DNA from: an uncultured delta proteobacterium | GTDB taxonomy: Bacteria > Myxococcota > Myxococcia > Myxococcales > 40CM-4-68-19 | Assembly (NCBI GenBank): GCA_903911145.1 | Contig: CAIWCD010000024.1 | Coordinates: forward strand, 62,001 to 126,000 | DNA length: 64,000 bases | Direction of reading: 5' to 3' | Part shown: piece after piece, positions 1 to 8,645 of the stretch | How positions within the stretch are numbered: the stretch's first letter is position 1 | Layout: each line of letters begins with the position of its first letter | The notes under the pieces: generated by a model | Told to the model about the DNA's origin: nothing | Seen by the model: the letters and a program-made list of their open reading frames with translations, nothing else | Databases searched by the model: none | Translations under genes and position numbers: made by a program

Positions 1-2989
1 CCATGATCCGGTGATCGTCGAAGCCGACCCAGGCGCCCGCGACGATCGACGGCGTGAAGCCGATGAACCAGCCGTCGCGATGCTCGCTTGCCGTGCCGGT
101 CTTGCCCGCAGCGGGACGCCCGAGAGCCGAGAGCGAGTGCGCGGTCCCGTCCGAATCGTCGATCACCGAGCGCATCATGTCGGCCGTCACGTACGCCACG
201 TCAGCGCGCATCTGCTGCTCGGGGTTCGCCTCGCTCTTCTGCACCGTGGTCCCTCCGCGCGCGATCACGCGGCGAATGAAGATCGGCTCGCCCTTGCGCC
301 CCATCGTCGCGATCGTCGCGTAGGCGTTGATCTCTTCGAGGATGCCGACCTCGCCCGTGCCGAGCGCCGCCGTGTAGCTCTGCGGAATCGTGCTCGAGAG
401 TCCCGCCAGCGAAGCCTGCGCGCGCACCTTGTCGAGGCCGAGTTCGAGCAGCAGCTTGACCGCCACGGTGTTCTTCGACTCGGCGAGAGCGCGACGCAGC
501 GTGATGGGGCCGTCGAACTCGTCCTTCTCGAAATTCTGCGGCTTCCACGTCTTGCCGCTCCACGGGTCGGTGATCACCTCGGGCGAGTCGTCGACCTTGG
601 TGATCGGCGTGTACTTCCCGCTCTCGATCGCGGCGGCGTAGAGGAACGGCTTGAAGGATGAGCCCGGCTGTCGCTTCGCCTGGGTTGCGCGATCGAATTG
701 GCTCTTCGCGATGTCCGCGCCGCCGACGATGGCGAGCACGCCGCGCGTCTTGAGATCGATCGCGGCGAATGCGCCTTGCACTGCGGGATCCTGCTCGAGA
801 GAGAAGTCGATATGCGCGACGCGCGTGCTCATCGCAGTGCGCTGCAGGCGCAGATTGTAGACGCGCACGGAGACGACATCACCCACCGAAAGCACGTCGG
901 TCGCGGAGTTTGGCGAGGGCGTCTTCGACTCGGGCTTGAACGGGCGCGCCCACGTCATCGACGAGAATGGCACCGGACCTTCGACGCCAGGCGCGAGCTG
1001 CACGTGCGCTTCGGCTCGCGTCACCGACGTCACCACGCCCGCGTAGACCCCGCCTTGCGTCAGCGTGCGCACAGCCGCGGCGCGCGCGATCGACTCTGGT
1101 GTGCCCTGCGCTTTTTCGTTCACGCCATCGAGGTCTGCCGTGAGCACCACACCCTCGGGCGCTTCGGTCTGGCCCACGCGACGTCCGATCGCCACTGCGA
1201 GATCGGAGAGTGACGCGGCGTCGATCTTGAAGATCGGCCCGCGCCAGCCCTGACGCTTGTCGACCGCGCGCAGCCCGTCCTGCACCGCCAGTTCCGCGAC
1301 CGCCTGCAGTCTGGGATCCATCGCGACCTCGATCGTCCAACCCGAGGTGTCGACCGCCGCCTCGCCATACTGCGCGATGAGCTGGCGTCGCACTTCCTGC
1401 AGATACCAGGCGCCCGCGGGCTCGCTGGGCGTCGGCGGCAGCGCGAGTGGCTTCTCCACTTCGCGATCGTGATCGACCTGATCGATCGCGTGGTTTGCGA
1501 GCATCCGATCGAGCACGTAGGTCTGCCGCCGCTTCGCATTCTCCGGATGCAAACGAGGATTGAGCCGCTGCGGATTCTGCGGCAGACCCGCCAGCAGCGC
1601 GGCTTCGCCGAGATCGATGTCCTGCACGTGCTTGCCGAAATAGTAGAGCGACGCCTCTTCGACGCCGTAGTGCGCGCGGCCGAAATTGTTGTCGTTCAAG
1701 TAGAGGTAGAGGATGTCGTCCTTCGAAAGATTCCGCTCGAGGCGCCAGGCGAGCAGGATCTCCTTGAGCTTGCGCTTGAACTTCTTGTCGCGCGTGAGCA
1801 TCAGATTCTTCACCACCTGCTGCGTGATGGTCGAGGCGCCGAGACGGCGACGGCCCGAGAGCACGTCGACAACCGCGGCGCGCATCATCGCGAGGATGTT
1901 CACGCCGGTGTGCTTGTAGAAGTCCTTGTCCTCGGCGGCAGTGACCGCCTGGATCAGCGTGCGCGGGATCTGATCCATCTTCACCAGCGTGCGCTTCTCG
2001 CGGAAGAACTCGCCCACGACCGTGCCGTCCTGCGCGACCACCTTCGCGGTCACGGCCGGCTTGTAGTCGGCGACGCTCTCCATCGCAGGTGTCTCGCGCG
2101 AGATCCAGACGTAGCAGGCGACGAGCCCGACCATGCCGATGAGGAAGATGCCGATGCTGGCGATGGCGACGCGGCGCAGCCAGATGCGCCAGCGCGGCGC
2201 GCCCGACGAGAGGTGGCCCTCGTAGTCATCGGCGGGGACGGGCCTGTATGCCTCTGCTTCCCGCTTCGGCGGCGGCGCGACCTCCGGCTCAGCGGGCCCG
2301 CTGCTGCGCGCGCCACGTCCGCCCGAGACCATCACCGTCCCGCCGATCTCCTCGTCCGCAGGTCGTGCGCGCACGAACGCAGTCGCGCCGTCATTTGCAG
2401 GCTGATCGGCCTCGACGTCGAGCAACGTCGATTGCGAAACCTCGGGCTCCGGCTCCGGCTCGGGCTCCGGCTCGGGCTCCGGCTCCTCCAGCGTCGGCTC
2501 GGGCTCATCAGGAATCTTGGCGTGCTCCTCGTCCCACCAGGCGCCGCGGCGCCCCTTCTTGTCGGGCGCGGCAGCGACCGGCACGGGCTTGGGCTTCGGT
2601 GCGGGCGCGGGCTCCTCGTCTGGGAGCTGCACCTGCAGGCCCTTGCGCGGCGCGCTTGGCTCGGGTGCCTTGCGCGAAGGAGGAGCCGCGGGACCGCGCT
2701 GGGCGCGGGCGGGACGATCGACGCGCACGAACGCTGTTGCGCCGTCCACCTCGGGCGGAGCAGTGGGCGCGCTGCGCGGAGCCGTTCGCGGAGCCGCCTT
2801 CGGCGCATCGATGCGAACGAAGGCTGTCGCTCCAGCGCTCTCGTCCGCTGGTGGGGGAGAGATGTTCACCGTCGCGCCGGCTATCGCGTCGCCGGCTCCA
2901 CTGTTGCTCTCTGTTGGCTCGTCGGCGCCATCAATGACGACGGTCGAGGGACTGTTCGGTCTCTGGGGCGGGCGCTTGGGCGGTGCCAT
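1..2989 (-). CDS. mrcA: Penicillin-binding protein 1A, 3' end cut by window edge
   Basis: Bifunctional peptidoglycan synthase: a GT51 glycosyltransferase polymerises glycan strands and a transpeptidase cross-links them in the periplasm. Translating the minus strand from the ATG at 2989 gives about 996 codons before the window ends. The first ~255 residues are a cytosolic tail rich in Pro, Ala and Glu, including an E-P repeat and several copies of a GATAFVR-like motif. A single membrane segment follows (IASIGIFLIGMVGLVACYVW), then the GT51 motifs EDKDFYKHTG and ASTITQQVVKN. The transpeptidase has PGSSFKPF (SxxK), ESKNT (SxN) and GKTGTAS (KTG). The long repeated tail is unusual for PBP1A and could bind partners or be phosphorylated. 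A TAAGCT box followed by GCGCGC lies 9 bases before the ATG. Confidence 0.93.
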   Translation of the reverse strand, partial: MAPPKRPPQRPNSPSTVVIDGADEPTESNSGAGDAIAGATVNISPPPADESAGATAFVRIDAPKAAPRTAPRSAPTAPPEVDGATAFVRVDRPARAQRGPAAPPSRKAPEPSAPRKGLQVQLPDEEPAPAPKPKPVPVAAAPDKKGRRGAWWDEEHAKIPDEPEPTLEEPEPEPEPEPEPEPEVSQSTLLDVEADQPANDGATAFVRARPADEEIGGTVMVSGGRGARSSGPAEPEVAPPPKREAEAYRPVPADDYEGHLSSGAPRWRIWLRRVAIASIGIFLIGMVGLVACYVWISRETPAMESVADYKPAVTAKVVAQDGTVVGEFFREKRTLVKMDQIPRTLIQAVTAAEDKDFYKHTGVNILAMMRAAVVDVLSGRRRLGASTITQQVVKNLMLTRDKKFKRKLKEILLAWRLERNLSKDDILYLYLNDNNFGRAHYGVEEASLYYFGKHVQDIDLGEAALLAGLPQNPQRLNPRLHPENAKRRQTYVLDRMLANHAIDQVDHDREVEKPLALPPTPSEPAGAWYLQEVRRQLIAQYGEAAVDTSGWTIEVAMDPRLQAVAELAVQDGLRAVDKRQGWRGPIFKIDAASLSDLAVAIGRRVGQTEAPEGVVLTADLDGVNEKAQGTPESIARAAAVRTLTQGGVYAGVVTSVTRAEAHVQLAPGVEGPVPFSSMTWARPFKPESKTPSPNSATDVLSVGDVVSVRVYNLRLQRTAMSTRVAHIDFSLEQDPAVQGAFAAIDLKTRGVLAIVGGADIAKSQFDRATQAKRQPGSSFKPFLYAAAIESGKYTPITKVDDSPEVITDPWSGKTWKPQNFEKDEFDGPITLRRALAESKNTVAVKLLLELGLDKVRAQASLAGLSSTIPQSYTAALGTGEVGILEEINAYATIATMGRKGEPIFIRRVIARGGTTVQKSEANPEQQMRADVAYVTADMMRSVIDDSDGTAHSLSALGRPAAGKTGTASEHRDGWFIGFTPSIVAGAWVGFDDHRIM

Positions 2990-2998
2990 GGAGCGCGC

Positions 2999-3004
2999 AG
3001 CTTA
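2999..3004 (-). promoter_or_regulatory. Candidate -10 element of the PBP1A gene
   Basis: Minus-strand TAAGCT followed directly by GCGCGC and then the ATG nine bases downstream. The geometry matches several other genes in the window and would give a leaderless or nearly leaderless mRNA. No clear -35 is visible. Confidence 0.35.
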
Positions 3005-3086
3005 GTGCGAAAGAGAGCGGACGTGCGAGAGTCGCGCATGCCGCGGGGCAAACAATGAATCGTCCGGGGGGCAAGGAGTGCGAACG

Positions 3087-3389
3087 GTGAGCCCCGCGAG
3101 CGTGCGAGATGGCGACGCCTGGTGCGTCTATCTGCTCCGCTGCGGCGACGGCTCTCTCTACTGCGGCGTGACCAACGATCTCAGCAAGCGGCTTTCGGCA
3201 CATCGCGCAGGAACAGGCGCCCGCTACACGCGCGGTCGCGGCCCGCTGCGCCTTGTCTATCAAGAGCGCGCGGCGGATCGCTCGGCGGCGCTGTCTCGCG
3301 AGCATGCGGTCAAGCAGCTCTCCCGCGAGGAGAAGCTGGCGCTCGTTCGCGCCGCGCGCCCGAAGCGCAAGTCCGCTCGTGCGTCTTGA
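3087..3389 (+). CDS. GIY-YIG superfamily nuclease-like protein (UPF0213 type)
   Basis: A small protein of about 100 residues containing the GIY-YIG fold core: WCVYLLRCGDGSLYCGVTND near the N terminus, then a conserved Arg in LSKRLSAHRAG, a Tyr in ARYTRGRGP and a Glu in ALSREHAVKQLS. Single-domain members of this type (YhbQ-like) are stand-alone and poorly characterised; some have DNase activity. The GTG at 3087 is preferred because AAGGAG at 3073-3078 sits 8 bases before it; a GTG at 3078 would overlap that ribosome-binding site. It is followed at short distance by the Pal-like lipoprotein gene. Confidence 0.8.
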   Translation: MSPASVRDGDAWCVYLLRCGDGSLYCGVTNDLSKRLSAHRAGTGARYTRGRGPLRLVYQERAADRSAALSREHAVKQLSREEKLALVRAARPKRKSARAS

Positions 3390-3456
3390 CACGTCGGCGT
3401 CGTGACCGATACGACCCGCGCTCTCTCTCTGTATTCGTCGGTTGAAGAGGAGCTGC

Positions 3457-4281
3457 GTGGACCCGCTGATCAGATCGCTCCTCGACTGCGCACTGCGCAG
3501 CTCGCGCGCAATGCTGCTCCCTCTTCTGGGATTGCTGGCGCTCACCGCCTGCCCGTCGCAGCCGAACTATCCCGAGTGCAAGAACGACACGGCGTGCAAG
3601 GCGCACGCGCAGATCTGCGTGAACGGTTTCTGCCGGCAATGCCGCGAGGACGCGCAGTGCAAGGTGGGGCAGTCCTGCGTCAACGGCGGCTGTTTCGCGA
3701 AGCCCGAGTGCAGCGCCGAGATCGCCTGCGCGGCCGGGCTCGTCTGCCGCGACAACAAGTGTGCGCCCGAGTGCAGCGCCGCGACCTCGGCGAGCGATTG
3801 CGGCGCGGGACGCAAGTGCATGGACAGCCGCTGCGTCGCGGACGAGGAGTGCTCGGGCGATGACGAGTGCGGCAGCGGCAAGGCCTGCGTCGACGCGCAC
3901 TGCCGCGCGCAGGGCCAGCTCGCGGCCAGTGAGGGCGCGAAGCTGTCGTGCACGGCCGGGCCGATCTTCTTTGCCTACGACGACGCCTCGCTCGACGCGC
4001 GCGCCCGCGAGGCACTCACTGCCGCGTGGCAATGCATCACGCACGAGGGGTTTCGGCGCATCATCCTCTCCGGCAGCACCGACGAGCGCGGCACCACCGA
4101 GTACAACCTCGCGCTCGGCAGCCGTCGCGCCGAGGTGGTGCGCAAATACTTCGTCGGGCTCGGCGGCGATGGGCGCAAGCTGCGCACCGTTTCGTTCGGC
4201 AAGGAGAAACCCGCCGACGTCGCGCACGACGAGGGCGCCTGGGCGCGCAACCGGCGGGTCGAGATCGAGCTGCAAAAGTGA
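3457..4281 (+). CDS. pal: Pal-like OmpA-family lipoprotein with cysteine-rich spacer
   Basis: Outer-membrane lipoprotein that should hold peptidoglycan through its OmpA C-terminal domain. A signal peptide ends in the lipobox LTAC. About 105 residues with four to five cysteine-rich repeats (for example CVNGFCRQCRED and CRDNKCAPEC) follow. The last ~110 residues are an OmpA/Pal domain with the peptidoglycan-binding stretch TDERGTTEYNLALGSRR and the ending NRRVEIEL. The next gene is CpoB/YbgF, as in pal-cpoB operons, which supports the Pal assignment. Classical Pal has a short flexible linker in place of the Cys-rich block. The GTG at 3457 follows AAGAGGAG; TTG 3442 and ATG 3511 are alternatives. 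Confidence 0.8.
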   Translation: MDPLIRSLLDCALRSSRAMLLPLLGLLALTACPSQPNYPECKNDTACKAHAQICVNGFCRQCREDAQCKVGQSCVNGGCFAKPECSAEIACAAGLVCRDNKCAPECSAATSASDCGAGRKCMDSRCVADEECSGDDECGSGKACVDAHCRAQGQLAASEGAKLSCTAGPIFFAYDDASLDARAREALTAAWQCITHEGFRRIILSGSTDERGTTEYNLALGSRRAEVVRKYFVGLGGDGRKLRTVSFGKEKPADVAHDEGAWARNRRVEIELQK

Positions 4282-4289
4282 GGTCGAGA

Positions 4290-5114
4290 ATGGCGATGGT
4301 TGTCAAAAACAAGTATCTGTTTTCCCTCTGTGCGGTCGGTGCGATCGCGGCGTTCACTCCCGCATGCGTTACGGCGGGAGAGGGGCAGCAGATCCACACG
4401 CAGCTCGATGCGCTCGACGCAGCGGGGAAGGCCGATCGCACCGCCGCCGCGGCTGAGCGGCAGAAGCTCGCGGACGAGAGTGCGCAGCGCGCCAAGCAGC
4501 TGCAGGACGCGCTCGAATCGCTCAACCGTGCTTCGCGAAAGAGCGGCGCGGATCTCTCCGTCGATCTCGACAAGGCGAAGGACGACATCGCGCAGCTGCG
4601 CGGCACCATCGAGGTGCTGCAGCATCGGCTCGAGGTGGCCGAGTCGCAGGCGGGCGAGCGCGACAAGAAGATCGACCAGCTGATCGCGCTGGTCGGCTCG
4701 CGCCAGAAGACGGTCGATACCGCGGAGCATCCGACCGACAAGGCCGCCATATACACGCTGGCTCTCAAGAAGCTCGAGGGCGGCGAGCACGTGCGCGCGC
4801 GCGAGCTGCTCACCGATTTTCTCGCCCGCTTCAAGGGCGACGCGCTGGCTCCCAATGCGCAGTACTGGCTCGGCGAGACCTGGTACGTGGAGAAGAACTA
4901 CAGCGACGCGCTCGTCGAGTTCCAGAAGGTCATCAAGGAGTACAAGACGAGCGAGAAGGTTCCCGACGCGCTGCTGAAGATCGGTCTGTCGTTCCAGAAC
5001 ATGGGCGACTGCGCGAACGCGTCGATGTTCTTCGACACCGTCATGACCGACCACAAGCAGGCTCCGGCGGCGAAGATCGCCCGCGAGAAGGCTGCGGAGT
5101 GCAAGCGGAAGTAG
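4290..5114 (+). CDS. cpoB: CpoB/YbgF-like cell-division coordinator
   Basis: Periplasmic TPR protein of the Tol-Pal system, which couples peptidoglycan synthesis with outer-membrane constriction. It is 274 residues, with an N-terminal signal segment ending near TPACVTAGE. That segment could also be a lipoprotein signal, since the Cys follows a small residue. A heptad-rich coiled coil spans residues ~25-140. The C-terminal TPR unit carries the YbgF hallmarks AIYTLALKKLEGGEH, NAQYWLGETWYVEKNYSDAL and ALLKIGLSFQNMGDCANA. It starts 8 bases after the Pal-like gene, so the two are an operon. TolQRAB are not adjacent; ExbB/ExbD-type genes lie 18 kb away. Confidence 0.88.
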   Translation: MAMVVKNKYLFSLCAVGAIAAFTPACVTAGEGQQIHTQLDALDAAGKADRTAAAAERQKLADESAQRAKQLQDALESLNRASRKSGADLSVDLDKAKDDIAQLRGTIEVLQHRLEVAESQAGERDKKIDQLIALVGSRQKTVDTAEHPTDKAAIYTLALKKLEGGEHVRARELLTDFLARFKGDALAPNAQYWLGETWYVEKNYSDALVEFQKVIKEYKTSEKVPDALLKIGLSFQNMGDCANASMFFDTVMTDHKQAPAAKIAREKAAECKRK

Positions 5115-5156
5115 TGCGGTTGACGGGGCTTGGGTCGCCACGGTAAGCGGCGAGGC

Positions 5157-6554
5157 ATGCTGCAGATGACTCTGTCCGCGCCCGCCCGCACTGTTCTCTT
5201 CGCTGCGCTCGTGCTCGCCGCGTGCACCAGCAGCACGTCTTCGCCAACTGTCGATGCCGGCCCGATCACCGGGACCTGCTCGACTGACGCCGAGTGCGAA
5301 ACCGGCTTCAAGTGCGATGTGCCGACGCGCCAGTGCTACTGCACAGGCGACGCGGCCTGCCCGGCGGGGCTCTTCTGCAACGCGTTCACCGGACTCTGCG
5401 TCAGCTCCGTGCCGGGCTGCACCTCGAACTCTGCGTGCGGCACCGGACAGTATTGCGACGCCGCGCTGCGCACCTGCGAGCTGCTCACCCCTCTCTGCGG
5501 GAAGTGCCACACCGACGCGGAGTGCGGCACCAACAGTTTCTGCGCGGCGAATCCGAACTATCCAACGGCGGGCACGTTCTGCTCTCCCGCCTGCAGCGCG
5601 GTCGACGCCAGCGGGGCCTGCCCGGGGGGCCTCGTCTGCGAGGCGCGCGACTCCACCGTCAACGCCCAGAAGCTCTGCTTCCCCGCGTCGGGCGCGTGCG
5701 GCGTGAACAACGCTTGCGTTCCCGACTCTCTCGCCATCTGCCAGACGTCCGCGAATTGCAACGACCCGACCCAGCAGTGCGACGCCACCGCGCATACCTG
5801 CGTGGCGAAGAATCGCGTCTGCCCGGCGGGCGATTCGTGCGATCCGCAGCAGAAGATCTGCACGCATGCCTGCGCCACCGACGCCGACTGCACGCAACTC
5901 GAGGGCGCAGCCGGATACCAGTGCCGCAACAACGCCTGCTTCCAGCGCGCCACCTGCCACGGCGACAGCGACTGTGCGAACCAGCAGATCTGCGCGCCCA
6001 ACGAAGACGGGAGCAAGAGCTGCAAGCCCGGCTGCGTGAACCCGACGGACTGCCCGATCGGCGAAGGCTGCAACAACGATCCCTCGCATCCGAAGTGCAT
6101 CGCGGGCTGCCAGAGCAACCGCGACTGCCCGCTCAACCAGATCTGCAACAACGCCGCCTGCGCGAGCTCGGTGACCGCCTGCCCGCAGGTCTGCCAGAGC
6201 ACGGCGGTCTGCCCGATCGGCGCGTCATGCAGCGCCAACAACTGTTGCGTCAGCGCGAGCTTCTCCTCGGTCTGCAACAACACCCACTGCAGCTTGAGCC
6301 TCGGAACCGGTTGCCTCGAGCAGTTCGGCCATTCCTGCAACAGCACCAACGACTGCTCTGATCTGCCGAACACGACCTGCGTGCCTGTGTCGGGGAGCAC
6401 CTACTGCGCGGGGACCCTGCAACTGCAAGCGTGCACCGACAACTCGCAGTGCCCGTTCAAGGGCTTCTCTTGTGTGAGCTACGGCACCGGGAACAGCTAC
6501 TGCTCACCGTTCGAGAACGCGGCCATCACCGCCTGCTTCCAGGGGCACCCGTAG
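5157..6554 (+). CDS. Cysteine-rich repeat lipoprotein (Dickkopf-like repeats)
   Basis: Secreted lipoprotein of about 465 residues with lipobox LAAC. Almost the whole mature chain is made of 35-45-residue units with regular Cys spacing, such as CSTDAECETGFKCDVPTRQC, resembling the Dickkopf N-terminal cysteine-rich fold common in Myxococcota exoproteins. More than 60 cysteines imply export to an oxidising compartment and dense disulfide bonding. Function is unknown; structural, adhesive or predation roles are guesses. It follows the Cys-rich Pal-like gene and cpoB at 42 bases, so it may be co-transcribed with them. The start could be ATG 5157 or ATG 5166; the latter has better spacing from GCGAGG. 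Confidence 0.78.
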   Translation: MLQMTLSAPARTVLFAALVLAACTSSTSSPTVDAGPITGTCSTDAECETGFKCDVPTRQCYCTGDAACPAGLFCNAFTGLCVSSVPGCTSNSACGTGQYCDAALRTCELLTPLCGKCHTDAECGTNSFCAANPNYPTAGTFCSPACSAVDASGACPGGLVCEARDSTVNAQKLCFPASGACGVNNACVPDSLAICQTSANCNDPTQQCDATAHTCVAKNRVCPAGDSCDPQQKICTHACATDADCTQLEGAAGYQCRNNACFQRATCHGDSDCANQQICAPNEDGSKSCKPGCVNPTDCPIGEGCNNDPSHPKCIAGCQSNRDCPLNQICNNAACASSVTACPQVCQSTAVCPIGASCSANNCCVSASFSSVCNNTHCSLSLGTGCLEQFGHSCNSTNDCSDLPNTTCVPVSGSTYCAGTLQLQACTDNSQCPFKGFSCVSYGTGNSYCSPFENAAITACFQGHP

Positions 6555-6580
6555 AGCGATAGGCGCGGGCCGCATGATCG

Positions 6581-6627
6581 TTGGTATACCAATCATTGGT
6601 ATGCCAATCATTGGCACTCAAACTAAA
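6581..6627. repeat. Overlapping palindromes and left copy of a 27-bp direct repeat
   Basis: Two tandem 15-bp units (6581-6595 and 6596-6610, TTGGTATACCAATCA and TTGGTATGCCAATCA) run into a partial third. TTGG and CCAA half-sites alternate with spacers of 4 and 3, giving overlapping dyads TTGGTATACCAA and TGCCAATCATTGGCA. Positions 6601-6627 match 8619-8645 at 25 of 27 bases in the same orientation. The stop codon of the next minus-strand gene (6623-6625) lies inside the repeat. It could be an operator cluster or the scar of a mobile unit. Confidence 0.8.
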
Positions 6628-7084
6628 TCGGCAGCGGCGCTTTTCCTGGGAAGAGCAGTCGTTCGACGCGCGCGACGAGTTCGGCGAGATCGCGCCGCTT
6701 GAACTTGCCGGGCGTGATTTCCTGCAGGGCGAGGCATGACTCAACCAGCCAGTGGGTCAGGAAGAGTGCGGTCGTCTCCTCGAGCGCGTCGGGCAGATGC
6801 GCTCGGGCATCGGCGCTGCGCAGGAAGGCGTCGATGCGTTCGACCTCGTGGAGCAACTCCAGACGGGCGAGCGCGAGTGCCGTGCGCACGGTCTCGCGCG
6901 GAGGAGCTGACGTTCTCTCGAGCGCGGGAGCGAGGCGCGCACGCTGGGTCTCGTCGATCCACTCGAGCTGCGCGAGCGGCCATTGGCCCAATTCGCGCGC
7001 AAGCTCGGCCGCGAGCTCGTCGAGCGCCCAGTCGCGCAGCGGCCTCGGCTTCGTCTCGTAGAGGTAATCCCAGCGACCGCGCAT
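6623..7084 (-). CDS. Conserved-looking protein of unknown function
   Basis: An acidic, largely helical protein of about 153 residues that I do not recognise. It begins MRGRWDYLYETKPRPLRDWA and is rich in Leu, Ala, Glu and Arg, with no signal peptide, membrane segment or obvious catalytic motif. Its ATG (7084) overlaps the TGA of the upstream DUF2203 gene as TGATG, so translation is probably coupled and the two products may act together. Its stop codon falls within the palindromic repeat at 6581-6627. Codon use is GC-rich like its neighbours. Confidence 0.6.
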   Translation of the reverse strand: MRGRWDYLYETKPRPLRDWALDELAAELARELGQWPLAQLEWIDETQRARLAPALERTSAPPRETVRTALALARLELLHEVERIDAFLRSADARAHLPDALEETTALFLTHWLVESCLALQEITPGKFKRRDLAELVARVERLLFPGKAPLPI

Positions 7085-7539
7085 CAATGGAGCCAGTCGC
7101 CCTCGAAGGCGCCGTCCTCGGGGAGCGGCTTGCGGCCCGCGATGCCAGCGTTCAGCTCGTGAAAGCTGCTCACTCCCTCTTCGCCGTAACGCCAGCAGAG
7201 GTAGACGACGCGTCCGCCGTGGCGCGAGCGGAAGTCGCAGAGTCCGTCTGCCGCTTTCACTTCGATGCCGAGGTCAGTCACGCCGCGCAACAACTCGATC
7301 AGCTCCGCGACCAGTGTGGCTGCGCGCCGCTGCAGGCCCTGAACCTGCCTCGACGCCGCGGGATCGATCTCGACGCGCGCCGAGTCGAGAGGATGGCCCT
7401 CCGCGGTCAGTTCGAGCTGGAGCTTCGTGATGCGATCGCGCAGCCCGCGTGCGCGCGTGAACGTGCTCTGCAAGGTCGGCACGAGCGAGTTCGCTTCGCG
7501 CAGCGAGAAGAGGCGGGGAGGCACAATCGCGGAGTCCAC
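7084..7539 (-). CDS. DUF2203 family protein
   Basis: A protein of about 151 residues in the DUF2203 family, whose biochemical role is unknown. Family features are the N-terminal LFSLREANSLVPTLQSTFTR helix, a central amphipathic helical region, and the C-terminal block DFRSRHGGRVVYLCWRYGEE followed by ISFHEL-like VSSFHELNAGIAGRKPL. The GTG at 7539 was chosen because it opens just before the family start; a second GTG lies five codons in. It is divergent from the GNAT gene, with 90 bases between the starts, and is translationally coupled to the unknown gene downstream. Confidence 0.78.
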   Translation of the reverse strand: MDSAIVPPRLFSLREANSLVPTLQSTFTRARGLRDRITKLQLELTAEGHPLDSARVEIDPAASRQVQGLQRRAATLVAELIELLRGVTDLGIEVKAADGLCDFRSRHGGRVVYLCWRYGEEGVSSFHELNAGIAGRKPLPEDGAFEGDWLH

Positions 7540-7594
7540 GTCGGCGACGTTAGCGCGAACGTCCTGGTGCGGGGTGAAAAGCGCGTGCGCGAAT

Positions 7595-7623
7595 TTGAAT
7601 GCGCAAATCTTGGTTGCTACCGT
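7595..7623 (+). promoter_or_regulatory. Promoter of the GNAT gene, leaderless geometry
   Basis: TTGAAT (7595-7600), a 17-base spacer, then TACCGT (7618-7623), followed by GCGCGC and the GTG start at 7630. Only six bases separate the -10 from the start codon and no ribosome-binding site is visible, so the transcript should be leaderless. Confidence 0.6.
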
Positions 7624-7629
7624 GCGCGC

Positions 7630-8613
7630 GTGGAACTTCCTCGCCCCCGTTCTTCTCAACCTCCGCCCGGCCAGTCGGGCCTCCGCGCGCTGACGGGTGA
7701 CGAGCGGGCCGACTATTTTCGCGGCGTCCACTCGCTCTGGGGCAGCGGGCTCGAACCCGACACGTTCGTCGCCTACCAGCGCCGCCTCGCGAACTCGCCC
7801 GAGGCCGAGTGGCGCTTCGATCTGCTCGGACTCTTCGATGGCGCGCGCCTGCTCTCGGCGATGAAGGCCTATCGTCTTGAGGGGCAGTTTGAGGGCACGC
7901 CGATGCTCATTCGCGGAGTCGGCGCGGTCTTCACGCCGCCTTCGCTGCGCCGCCATGGCTATGCCGAGAAGATGATGCGCCTGTCTCTCGCGCGCTTTGC
8001 TTCCGAGGGATCGCAGGCCGCGCTGCTCTTCTCCGATATCGGCACGCGCTACTACGAGAAGGTCGGGTTCCGCGTGCTCGAGAGCGCCGATTGCAAGGTC
8101 GACGCGAGCCTCTTTCCGAAAGGCCGCGGTGCCCGCGCGGCAGCTCCCGGAGACGAAATGCGCATCTCGCAGGCGCTCGCGCGACACCGCGCCAACTCGG
8201 CGGGGCTCACTCTTCTGCGCGATGGATGGTCGCTGCGCTTCCAGCTTCGGCGACTGCGCGAGCTCGCCCGCGCCCGCGATGTTGGCGAGCCCGATTGGGG
8301 GATGGTCGTCGATGGTCCGGGAAACAGCGCGAGCGCGGCGGCGATGATCCGCCACACCAAGGATGGTCTCGATATTCTCGACGCGGCATGGGACACGGGA
8401 GCGGCGCGCGATGCGCTGCTCGGCTCGATCCGCGAGCGCCTCTCTCGCGCAGGCCGCAGCACCGTCCGCTACTGGCCGACCCACCAACTGCGCGGCCTCT
8501 TCCCCTCAGCGCCGCGCGACAGTTCGATCGCGATGATCGCGCCGCTCCTCCCGTCGGCGCCTGAGATCCCGGTCAACTCGCGCGCGGAGCTGGCGCTGCT
8601 GGATCACATTTGA
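7630..8613 (+). CDS. GNAT N-acetyltransferase, LYC1/Eis-like
   Basis: Acetyl-CoA-dependent acetyltransferase of 327 residues. The N-terminal GNAT domain (about residues 25-165) has the acetyl-CoA loop VFTPPSLRRHGYAEKMMRLS and the late-fold motif LLFSDIGTRYYEKVGF. The SDIG-x-YY element recalls fungal lysine acetyltransferase LYC1-type proteins. The C-terminal half, with a WGMVVDGPG stretch, is a second degenerate domain, as in two-domain GNATs. Substrate is not predictable. It sits tail-to-tail with a lysine 2,3-aminomutase-family gene, which makes beta-lysine acetylation a possibility, but classical AblB is shorter and lies in an operon with AblA. GC-rich codons match the surroundings. Confidence 0.75.
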   Translation: MELPRPRSSQPPPGQSGLRALTGDERADYFRGVHSLWGSGLEPDTFVAYQRRLANSPEAEWRFDLLGLFDGARLLSAMKAYRLEGQFEGTPMLIRGVGAVFTPPSLRRHGYAEKMMRLSLARFASEGSQAALLFSDIGTRYYEKVGFRVLESADCKVDASLFPKGRGARAAAPGDEMRISQALARHRANSAGLTLLRDGWSLRFQLRRLRELARARDVGEPDWGMVVDGPGNSASAAAMIRHTKDGLDILDAAWDTGAARDALLGSIRERLSRAGRSTVRYWPTHQLRGLFPSAPRDSSIAMIAPLLPSAPEIPVNSRAELALLDHI

Positions 8614-8618
8614 TTGCT

Positions 8619-8645
8619 ATGCCAATGATTGGCATTCAAACTAAA
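8619..8645. repeat. Right copy of the 27-bp direct repeat
   Basis: Matches 6601-6627 at 25 of 27 bases in the same orientation, starting six bases after the GNAT stop. Its core is the dyad TGCCAATGATTGGCA. Together the two copies bracket the three-gene block 6623-8613 almost exactly. Confidence 0.8.

Noticed and set aside
5120-5150. TTGACG upstream of the Cys-rich lipoprotein as a promoter
   Set aside because: No acceptable -10 lies 16-18 bases downstream, and the gene is probably read through from cpoB.
6736-7629. N-terminal extension of the GNAT frame
   Set aside because: The frame is open by chance over two opposite-strand genes; the promoter at 7595-7623 and the GTG at 7630 define the real start.
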